Shown here in pieces: positions 1-5,123 of a stretch of DNA of 5,123 nt. The notes under the pieces were generated by a model, which ran no database searches, was not told the DNA's origin, and worked only from the letters and a program-made list of their open reading frames with translations. The position numbers were made by a program, and so were the translations under genes. How positions within the stretch are numbered: position 1 is the first letter of the stretch; the number at the start of each line of letters is the position of its first letter. The stretch spans positions 1 to 5,123 of the forward strand of contig JADLBB010000030.1 of NCBI GenBank assembly GCA_020848055.1. Reading direction: 5' to 3'. The DNA is from Chloroflexota bacterium. Lineage in GTDB: Bacteria; Chloroflexota; Limnocylindria; QHBO01.

Positions 1-1241
<1,241 letters not shown>

Positions 1242-1254
1242 GGTTCTTCTCGTT

Positions 1255-1259
1255 CCTCC
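1255..1259 (-). promoter_or_regulatory. Ribosome binding site of groEL
   Basis: GGAGG on the minus strand, within the 21-nt groES-groEL gap, 13 nt upstream of the GTG at 1241. It supports the GTG start. The spacing is longer than the usual 5-9 nt, and the same long spacing is seen for groES. Confidence 0.6.
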
Positions 1260-1262
1260 GGA

Positions 1263-1577
1263 CTATTCGATGACGGCCAGGATGTCCTTCTGGGAGAGGA
1301 TCAACAGTTCCTCGTCATCCAGCTTGAACTCCGTGCCTGCGTACTTCTGGAAGAGGACCTTCTGGCCCTCGCTGACCTCCATCGCCTCGCGCGATCCGTC
1401 GTCGAGGGTTCGACCCGGGCCGACGGCCAGGATGGTGCCCTCCTGCGGGCGCTCCTTGGCGGTGTCGGGCAGGACGATGCCGCTCTTGGTCATCTCCTCG
1501 CGGGGGGTGGGCTTGACGACAAGGCGGTCCCCCAGGGGCTTGAGCCCGGCGGCCGTGCCGCTGACCGTGCTGGTCAT
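1263..1577 (-). CDS. groES: Co-chaperonin GroES (10 kDa, Hsp10)
   Basis: GroES is the heptameric lid that binds the GroEL ring in the cytoplasm and closes the folding chamber. The 104-residue product has the family core from residue 12 onward: LKPLGDRLVVKP, then the mobile-loop region with REEMTKSGIVLPDTAKERPQ, then EGTILAVGPG, then GQKVLFQKYAGTEFKLDDEE and the C-terminal ILSQKDILAVIE. The SGIVLP segment is the GroEL-contacting part of the mobile loop. The ATG at 1577 is chosen because a strong AAGGAGG (1590-1596) precedes it by 12 nt and no other in-frame start suits. This gives about 10 extra residues (MTSTVSGTAAG) ahead of the usual 'M-KPLGDR' start, a small N-terminal extension. It is the first gene of the heat-shock operon, with its own promoter and two CIRCE elements upstream, and it is followed 21 nt later by groEL. 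The ending ...AVIE, TAG is normal for the family. Confidence 0.98.
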   Translation of the reverse strand: MTSTVSGTAAGLKPLGDRLVVKPTPREEMTKSGIVLPDTAKERPQEGTILAVGPGRTLDDGSREAMEVSEGQKVLFQKYAGTEFKLDDEELLILSQKDILAVIE

Positions 1578-1589
1578 GTGTGCTTGGTG

Positions 1590-1596
1590 CCTCCTT
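1590..1596 (-). promoter_or_regulatory. Ribosome binding site of groES
   Basis: AAGGAGG on the minus strand, a near-perfect match to the anti-Shine-Dalgarno sequence, 12 nt upstream of the groES ATG. It fixes the N-terminus with the extra ten residues. The strength of the site fits a highly expressed chaperonin gene. Confidence 0.75.
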
Positions 1597-1633
1597 GAAT
1601 GCGCTACCGATGCGTTCCGGTGCGGTTGAATTT

Positions 1634-1658
1634 GGCGCTCGCCGGGGGTGCCAGCGCC
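1634..1658 (-). other. GC-rich stem-loop in the groES leader
   Basis: GGCGCT (1634-1639) and AGCGCC (1653-1658) form a 6-bp perfect stem with a 13-nt loop in the middle of the roughly 129-nt predicted groES leader. I see no complementarity to the groES ribosome binding site, so there is no evidence for a thermosensor or riboswitch. It may only slow leader degradation or be a chance product of high GC. No ATG-initiated leader peptide exists in this stretch. Confidence 0.25.
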
Positions 1659-1682
1659 CGGCCGATGCGACCGAATCAGCGA

Positions 1683-1709
1683 CTGGCACTCAACCTAGGA
1701 GAGTGCCAG
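1683..1709 (-). promoter_or_regulatory. CIRCE operator 1 (HrcA binding site), perfect inverted repeat
   Basis: The arms CTGGCACTC (1683-1691) and GAGTGCCAG (1701-1709) are exact reverse complements separated by 9 nt (1692-1700). This is the geometry of the CIRCE element, consensus TTAGCACTC-N9-GAGTGCTAA, which is bound by the heat-shock repressor HrcA. With the promoter proposed at 1713-1742, transcription should start near 1706, so the operator covers the start site and the first bases of the transcript. HrcA bound here would repress groESL until heat or protein-folding stress titrates GroEL away from HrcA. The hrcA gene is not in this window. Regulation by HrcA is inferred from the motif. 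Confidence 0.95.
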
Positions 1710-1712
1710 CAC

Positions 1713-1742
1713 AAGGTAGCACTCTCCCGGCCAGAGTGTCAA
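1713..1742 (-). promoter_or_regulatory. Predicted groESL promoter (housekeeping sigma type)
   Basis: Read on the minus strand, a perfect -35 TTGACA (1742-1737) is followed after 18 nt by TACCTT (1718-1713) as a -10 box. The TAnnnT pattern is kept, but the middle is weak. The start would be near 1706, giving a leader of about 129 nt before the groES ATG. The promoter lies directly between tatD and groES, and both CIRCE elements overlap it, which supports its assignment. The exact -10 is a judgement call; the -35 is clear. Confidence 0.7.
1716..1742 (-). promoter_or_regulatory. CIRCE-like operator 2 overlapping the promoter
   Basis: On the minus strand TTGACACTC (1742-1734), 9 nt, then GAGTGCTAC (1724-1716). 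Against TTAGCACTC-N9-GAGTGCTAA the first arm matches 7 of 9 and the second 8 of 9, with the correct 9-nt spacer. The left arm contains the -35 TTGACA, and its two mismatches to CIRCE (GA for AG) are exactly what creates that hexamer. The centre is 33 bp from the centre of CIRCE 1, about three helical turns, so two HrcA dimers would sit on the same DNA face. It is degenerate, so binding may be weaker than at operator 1. That it is a true operator is inference from the motif and placement. Confidence 0.75.
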
Positions 1743-1760
1743 GAAAGGCCCGCTACGGGC
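1741..1760 (-). terminator. Possible weak terminator at the tatD stop
   Basis: On the minus strand GCCCG (1760-1756), loop TAG (1755-1753), CGGGC (1752-1748), then CTTTCTT (1747-1741). This is a compact 5-bp GC stem with a short pyrimidine/U-rich tail, like a small intrinsic terminator. The loop is the tatD stop codon itself, so a terminating ribosome would cover the hairpin, and the tail is shared with the groESL -35. Termination would therefore be inefficient at best, and read-through from the upstream operon into groESL is plausible. Confidence 0.3.
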
Positions 1761-2640
1761 GCAGCAGGAGCAGGTACGCGATCACGCCAATTGCGACCAG
1801 CCCGCCCAGAACGCCCAGAAGGAACGAGCCGGCGTGCCGTGCCGCCGGCTCGGGACCGCTCGCTCCGAACGCGACGGAGGTGGCCAGCAGGCCGTCGTGG
1901 GCGTCCCTGATCGGCGCGACCAGGTCCTCGGGCTCCACGCCGCGCAGGCGAGCCAATTCGGCCGTGACACGCAGCACCGTCGTCGGCTCGTTGGTCCGGT
2001 CCCGGTCGGGACCCAGGTACGGCGAGTCGGTCTCGACCGTGAAGGTGCCCGCCGGCAGGACGGCGGCCGCTTCGCGTGGACCATCGGCGCTGCGGAAGGC
2101 GACCGGCAGCGCGAAGCTGATGATGAAGCCCGCCGCCACCAGCGCCTCGGCCATCGGACGGTCACCGGAGAAGGCGTGCAGCACGCCCCGTCGTCCGGGC
2201 CCGGCCGCCGCCCAGGCCAGCAGGGCCTCGGTGACGTCGGCGTGAGCGTTGCGGTCATGCACGAGCACCGACAGGCCACGGGTCGCTGCGATCTCCAATT
2301 GGCGGCTCAGGGCCGCGCGCTGCGCATCCGGTGGAGAGAGGTTGCGGTGGTAGTCGAGCCCGATCTCGCCGACGGCCAGCGCCAGCGATTCGGCGGCCAG
2401 CCCCTCCAGGCGTGCCCACGCCGTCTCGTCCATCTCCGCGGAGTGATGCGGATGGACGCCCACGGCGGCCTGGATGAGTCCGGGGTGGCGCGCCGCCAGC
2501 GCGAGCGCCGCCTCGGACGAGGCGAGGTCCCAGCCGGGGACCAGGATCCGCTCGATGCCTGCGGCCACGGCCCGTTCGATGACCGCCTCCCGATCACCGT
2601 CGAACCGCTCGTGCTGGAGATGGGCGTGGGAATCGACCAT
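1753..2640 (-). CDS. tatD: TatD-family metal-dependent hydrolase (DNase) with C-terminal membrane tail
   Basis: This 295-residue member of the TatD amidohydrolase-fold family is a likely Mg/Mn-dependent 3'-5' exonuclease or related deoxyribonuclease. Metal-site residues are visible in order: H5 and H7 in VDSHAHL, H63/H65 in GVHPHH, E92 in VGEIGLDYH, H128 in VLVHDRN, H155 in LHAFSG, and D205 in ETDSPYLG. The family TNEP signature follows near 216-219. The ATG at 2640 is chosen because the catalytic HxH must lie at the extreme N-terminus; the frame is open further upstream, but that part overlaps metG. No clear Shine-Dalgarno is seen, and the start is 32 nt after the metG stop, so translational coupling is likely. 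Most family members have about 255-265 residues. Here the catalytic domain ends near 260, and residues 271-292 form a hydrophobic helix (FLLGVLGGLVAIGVIAYLLLL), ending RP. This predicts a tail-anchored protein with the catalytic domain in the cytoplasm. The substrate is unproven. Confidence 0.93.
   Translation of the reverse strand: MVDSHAHLQHERFDGDREAVIERAVAAGIERILVPGWDLASSEAALALAARHPGLIQAAVGVHPHHSAEMDETAWARLEGLAAESLALAVGEIGLDYHRNLSPPDAQRAALSRQLEIAATRGLSVLVHDRNAHADVTEALLAWAAAGPGRRGVLHAFSGDRPMAEALVAAGFIISFALPVAFRSADGPREAAAVLPAGTFTVETDSPYLGPDRDRTNEPTTVLRVTAELARLRGVEPEDLVAPIRDAHDGLLATSVAFGASGPEPAARHAGSFLLGVLGGLVAIGVIAYLLLLRP
1825..1852 (-). repeat. Perfect 10-bp inverted repeat inside the 3' end of tatD
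   Basis: CGAGCCGGCG (1825-1834) and CGCCGGCTCG (1843-1852) are exact reverse complements around an 8-nt loop. The repeat encodes the linker GPEPAARHAGS between the TatD catalytic domain and the membrane helix. In the transcript it would form a very stable hairpin, followed by a pyrimidine-rich but not U-run stretch (TTCCTTCT). It could pause ribosomes or polymerase, or be a by-product of Ala/Gly/Pro/Arg codons in a high-GC linker. The structure is seen directly; any function is inference. Confidence 0.45.
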
Positions 2641-2672
2641 GCCTGGCAGGCGCGTGGGGGTCCGTCGCCTGC

Positions 2673-4244
2673 TCAGCTCGCGGCCTCCACCTCGATCCGC
2701 GGGAACAGCGGCGCGGCCGGCCCGCTCGTCCATTCGGCCGGTCCGGCACCCCAGGCCAGCAGGCTGTCGAGCCCCGGTCCGCCGGCGCCGCGACCGTCGT
2801 ACGGCGCGGGGGTGCCGATCTGTTCGAGGAGGCGCCGCGAGGCATCGGGCGCCACCGGCGCCAGCAGGTGGCCGACGATGCGGCAGGCCTCCGCCATGAC
2901 GGCCAGCACGCGGCCCACCCGTGTCGACTCCCCCGCCTTGGCCAGCGCCCATGGCGCCTGTGACTCGGCGTAGCCGTTGGCAGCTCCAACGATGGCCATC
3001 ATCGCCGCCAGCGCCTCGTCAAGGTGGTGTCTCGACATGGCGTCGTGGTAGGCGGCCACGGAACGCTCGGCGATTGCGCGCAGCTCGGTGTCGGCGGGCT
3101 GGCTCGCATCGGCCGGTGATGGCAGATGACCGTCGAGGTAGCGCGCGCTCATGCTCACCGTGCGGTTGACCAGGTTGCCGAGGTCGTTGGCGAGATCGGC
3201 GTTGTAGCGGCGCACGAAGCCGTCGTAGGTGACGTCGGCGTCGCGGTCGAACGGCACCTCGCGCAGGACGACGTAGCGGACGCCGTCGACGCCGAACGTG
3301 TCGGCCATCGTATCGGGGTCGTGCGTGTTGCCGGTCGTCTTGCTCATGCGCTGGCCGCCGACATCGAGCATGAAGCCGTGGGCGAAGACCTGGCGCGGTA
3401 GCGGCAGGCCGGCGCTCATGAGCATGGCGGGCCAGTACAGGCAATGGAAGCGCGTGATGTTCTTGCCGATGACGTGCAGGTCGGCCGGCCACCATCGGTC
3501 CATGGCGGCATGGTCGTCCGGGAAGCCGGCGCCGGTGAGGTAGTTGATCAGGGCGTCGAACCAGACGTAGATGCGGTGCTGCGGGTCGCCGGGGAACGGG
3601 ATGCCCCAGGTCGTACCGGCGCGGCTGATCGAGAAGTCGCGCAAGCCCTCGCGCAGCCATCCGAGCACCTCGTTGCGGAAGTGCTCCGGCTCGCAGAACG
3701 ACGGGTTCTCCGCGTACAGTTGCTCGAGGCGCTCCTGGTAGGCCGATAGGCGGAAGAAGTAGTTGTGCTCCTCCAGCCACTGCGGGGTGAGCGTCGGATG
3801 GTCCGGGCAGCGTCCATCGACCAGCTGCTGATCGGTCTTGAACTCGTTGCAGCCGGTACAGAACCAGCCGGAGTACACGCCCTGGTAGACGTCGCCGTTG
3901 GCCTGCGCGCGACGAACCATCTCGGCCGATGCCGCCGCGTGGTCGGGGTCCGTGGTGCGGATGAAGCGATCGAAGCTGATGGCGTAGCGCTCGAACGTTT
4001 CCTTCCAGGTCGCGGCCCACGGGTCGATCAGCGCACGCGGGTCCATCCCCCGCTCGCGCGCGTCGCGCTCGACGTTGGCCGAGTGCTCGTCCACGCCGGT
4101 CAGGAAGCGCGTCTGGCGGCCCTTCAGGCGGGCGTAGCGCGCGATCATGTCGGCCCCGATGGCCTCGAACATCGAGTGCAGCGCCGGCTTGGGGCTGGGG
4201 TAGAAGATGGCGGTGGTCAGGTAGAAGCGCTCCGTCGCGGTCAT
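2673..4244 (-). CDS. metG: Methionyl-tRNA synthetase lacking a recognisable HIGH motif
   Basis: This class I aminoacyl-tRNA synthetase of 523 residues charges tRNA-Met in the cytoplasm. The Rossmann-fold start is FYLTTAIFYPSPKP (7-20), followed by ADMIARYARLKG and FLTGVDEHSANVERDA (D52). A zinc-knuckle insert has C129, C132, C146 and H149 (FCTGC ... CPDH). Then come NYFFRLSAYQ, FSISR (R208), YVWFDALINYLTG (226-238), VIGKNITRFHCLYWPAMLMSAG (259-279) and RMSKTTGN (299-306) as the KMSKS loop. The helical anticodon domain includes RRYNADLANDLGNLVNRT and ends PLFPRIE. No C-terminal EMAP-type tRNA-binding domain is present, which is common. Odd point: where H-(I/L/M)-G-H is expected (21-24) the protein reads ALHS with no gap on either side; also GKN replaces the usual GKD. 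The start at 4244 overlaps the upstream stop (ATGA), with AAGGGT 11 nt before it. It is followed by tatD, a classic pairing. The family is certain; catalytic competence is less so. Confidence 0.93.
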   Translation of the reverse strand: MTATERFYLTTAIFYPSPKPALHSMFEAIGADMIARYARLKGRQTRFLTGVDEHSANVERDARERGMDPRALIDPWAATWKETFERYAISFDRFIRTTDPDHAAASAEMVRRAQANGDVYQGVYSGWFCTGCNEFKTDQQLVDGRCPDHPTLTPQWLEEHNYFFRLSAYQERLEQLYAENPSFCEPEHFRNEVLGWLREGLRDFSISRAGTTWGIPFPGDPQHRIYVWFDALINYLTGAGFPDDHAAMDRWWPADLHVIGKNITRFHCLYWPAMLMSAGLPLPRQVFAHGFMLDVGGQRMSKTTGNTHDPDTMADTFGVDGVRYVVLREVPFDRDADVTYDGFVRRYNADLANDLGNLVNRTVSMSARYLDGHLPSPADASQPADTELRAIAERSVAAYHDAMSRHHLDEALAAMMAIVGAANGYAESQAPWALAKAGESTRVGRVLAVMAEACRIVGHLLAPVAPDASRRLLEQIGTPAPYDGRGAGGPGLDSLLAWGAGPAEWTSGPAAPLFPRIEVEAAS

Positions 4245-4993
4245 CGGTGCTGGCGACCCTTCGGCCAGTAGAGCTCCCTGCGGACCTGCTCGGGCGAGAA
4301 GCCACGCTCGGTCGCGAGATCGTCCACGGCGCTGATCATGTCCGGGTTGCCGCACAGGTAGATGGTGGCGTTGGCGGCGTGCAGGCCCAGCTCGTCGAGG
4401 ACGGGGGCGGTGATGCTCTCGACGCGGCCGGTGCGGCCCGCCCAGCCGGGACTGTGCTGCGGGCGCGAGACGGTGCCGATGTATCGCAGCGGAAACGGGC
4501 CGCTCGCCTCGAAGGCCTCCAGGTGCGCGCGCCATGCCAGGTCGTGCTCGTGGCTGACCCCGTGCAACAGCACGACGTCGCGACTGACGCCACGGCCCCG
4601 CGCGGTCTCGATCATGCTCATGAAGGGCGCCAGGCCCGTCCCCGACGCCACGAACACGCAGGTTCGGCCGTCGTCCTGCAGCAGGAACTTACCCTTCGGG
4701 CCCTTGATGTTGATCGGGTCGCCGACCTTGCGCTCCCACAACAGCGTGGTGAACGCTCCGCCCTCGACCAGCCGGATGAAGAACTCGTACTCGGAGGTGT
4801 CGTCGGCCGGTGAGCTGATGCTCATCGGTCGCTGGACGAGCTTGCCCGAGGCACCGACCAGTCCGAGCGTGGCGTACTGCCCCGGGTCGAACGCGAACGG
4901 CGCGTCGAGGGCTTCGACGCCCACTATGGCCAAGCCGGGTGAGACCTCCTCCCAGCGACTGAGGCGGCCGTTGTACGCGTAGTCGTGAGCCAT
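4241..4993 (-). CDS. Ferredoxin-NAD(P)H reductase-like FAD flavoprotein
   Basis: A 250-residue flavoprotein of the ferredoxin-NADP reductase superfamily, closest in outline to bacterial Fpr. It moves electrons between NAD(P)H and a one-electron carrier such as ferredoxin or flavodoxin via FAD, in the cytoplasm. Residues 8-105 form the FAD-binding barrel, with FDPGQYATLGL (35-45) and RPMSISS (55-61) as the RxYS-type flavin motif; Met stands where Tyr/Phe is usual. The pyridine-nucleotide domain shows VFVASGTGLAPFMSM (113-127), VVLLHGVSH (140-148) and YLCGNPDMI (212-220), ending ELYWPKGRQHR. There is no C-terminal cysteine cluster, which argues against PyrK-type subunits. The ATG at 4993 is chosen over an in-frame ATG at 5095 because GGGG (4999-5002) lies 5 nt before it and homology starts there. 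The longer version would also read through the predicted promoter and palindrome. It overlaps metG by 4 nt. The partner protein and the NADH/NADPH preference cannot be read from the window. Confidence 0.88.
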   Translation of the reverse strand: MAHDYAYNGRLSRWEEVSPGLAIVGVEALDAPFAFDPGQYATLGLVGASGKLVQRPMSISSPADDTSEYEFFIRLVEGGAFTTLLWERKVGDPINIKGPKGKFLLQDDGRTCVFVASGTGLAPFMSMIETARGRGVSRDVVLLHGVSHEHDLAWRAHLEAFEASGPFPLRYIGTVSRPQHSPGWAGRTGRVESITAPVLDELGLHAANATIYLCGNPDMISAVDDLATERGFSPEQVRRELYWPKGRQHR

Positions 4994-4998
4994 GCGAT

Positions 4999-5002
4999 CC
5001 CC
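4999..5002 (-). promoter_or_regulatory. Ribosome binding site of the flavoprotein gene
   Basis: GGGG (within GGGGATCGC) lies 5 nt upstream of the ATG at 4993. It decides in favour of the shorter 250-residue product over the in-frame start at 5095, for which the sequence to the window edge shows no better site. Confidence 0.55.
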
Positions 5003-5010
5003 ATGCTGCG

Positions 5011-5036
5011 CGTGGCGGCCATCGATGACCGCCACG
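5011..5036. promoter_or_regulatory. 26-bp near-perfect palindrome in the leader of the flavoprotein-metG-tatD operon
   Basis: The two 13-nt halves meet between 5023 and 5024 and match at 12 of 13 positions; only 5019/5028 mismatches (C with A on the plus strand, a U-G wobble in the minus-strand RNA). The outer arms are CGTGGCGG and CCGCCACG, and the core is ATCGAT. It begins about 8 bp downstream of the -10-like box at 5044-5049, exactly where transcription would start, and ends 8 nt before the GGGG ribosome binding site. As DNA it looks like an operator for a dimeric repressor; as RNA it would form a stable 5' stem-loop. I do not recognise it as the site of a named regulator. The structure is certain; the role is inferred. 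Confidence 0.6.
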
Positions 5037-5043
5037 GGCGGCC

Positions 5044-5049
5044 AGTATA
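5044..5049 (-). promoter_or_regulatory. Predicted -10 box of the flavoprotein-metG-tatD operon
   Basis: TATACT on the minus strand (5049-5044), five of six matches to TATAAT and an AT-rich island in very GC-rich DNA. The start would fall near 5037, giving a leader of about 44 nt. No good -35 is visible at 17-19 nt (GCAGCC or TCGCAG), so an activator or a different sigma factor may be used, or this may be a chance match. It is placed correctly for a promoter in front of the first gene of the operon. Confidence 0.5.
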
Positions 5050-5123
5050 GGGCCGGCGCGCTGCTGGGCTGCGACCTGTCGGGCCGCGCTTCCACCGATG
5101 CGGGCGAGGGGCTGGCCGGGCGA

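Noticed and set aside
1632..1658. Possible third CIRCE-like repeat in the groES leader (TTGGCGCTC at 1632-1640)
   Set aside because: The left arm resembles CIRCE, but the sequence 9 nt further on does not give the matching GAGTGC arm, so the spacing and symmetry fail.
2641..2651. Short palindrome GCCTG-G-CAGGC just before the tatD start
   Set aside because: Only 5-bp arms and no proper loop; likely chance in GC-rich DNA.
1753..2952. Longer TatD reading frame of 399 codons
   Set aside because: The first 104 codons lie inside metG in another frame and are unlike any TatD; the family HxH motif starts right after the ATG at 2640.
1834..2973. Plus-strand open frame of 379 codons opposite tatD and metG
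   Set aside because: Antisense to genes with clear catalytic motifs; Arg/Gly/Ala-rich with no recognisable fold.
2673..4535. Longer MetRS reading frame of 620 codons
   Set aside because: The upstream 97 codons overlap the flavoprotein gene in another frame; the ATG at 4244 gives the normal MetRS N-terminus and an ATGA overlap.
4241..5095. Longer flavoprotein of 284 residues
   Set aside because: The extra 34 residues show no family similarity and would run through the -10-like box and the palindrome; the ATG at 4993 has a well-placed ribosome binding site.
5050..5123. Right edge of the window upstream of the flavoprotein operon
   Set aside because: Too short to judge. No gene start or end, tRNA or convincing -35 can be supported here.

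Overview
The window is a compact, very GC-rich stretch of bacterial chromosome. All five recognisable genes lie on the minus strand, so the biological reading direction is from high to low coordinates. Protein signatures (a GroEL starting AKQLLFEEEARRSLKRG, a GroESL operon under CIRCE control, a short MetRS of the DEHSxN type) suggest a high-GC bacterium, possibly Chloroflexota. This lineage call is inference from remembered family resemblance, not from a search.

Layout from the right edge leftward. Bases 5050-5123 hold no gene that I can support. A -10-like box (5044-5049) is followed by a 26-bp near-perfect palindrome (5011-5036), which sits where transcription would start and in the 5' leader. 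Next come an FAD/NAD(P)H ferredoxin-reductase-like flavoprotein (4993-4241), a methionyl-tRNA synthetase (4244-2673, sharing ATGA with the flavoprotein gene) and a TatD-family metal-dependent hydrolase (2640-1753, 32 nt after metG). The tight packing implies one transcript. metG followed by tatD is a classic bacterial neighbourhood, but here the usual continuation (rnmV, ksgA) is replaced by the chaperonin operon.

The groESL operon follows immediately. Its promoter (TTGACA, 18 nt, TACCTT) begins only 11 bp after the tatD stop codon. It carries two CIRCE operators: a perfect 9-9-9 copy at the predicted start site and a slightly degenerate second copy that covers the -35 and the spacer and overlaps the -10. 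groES (1577-1263) and groEL (GTG start at 1241) follow. groEL runs off the left edge after 413 codons, about three quarters of the usual length.

The parts most worth a second look are: a MetRS that is intact along its length but has no HIGH signature (ALHS in its place); the doubled CIRCE array; the palindrome in front of the flavoprotein operon; and a TatD protein with a C-terminal transmembrane tail, preceded by a strong stem-loop in the gene. I see no mobile element, CRISPR array, tRNA or rRNA. Apart from these points the window looks like ordinary housekeeping DNA, and I do not see a convincing new multi-gene system.
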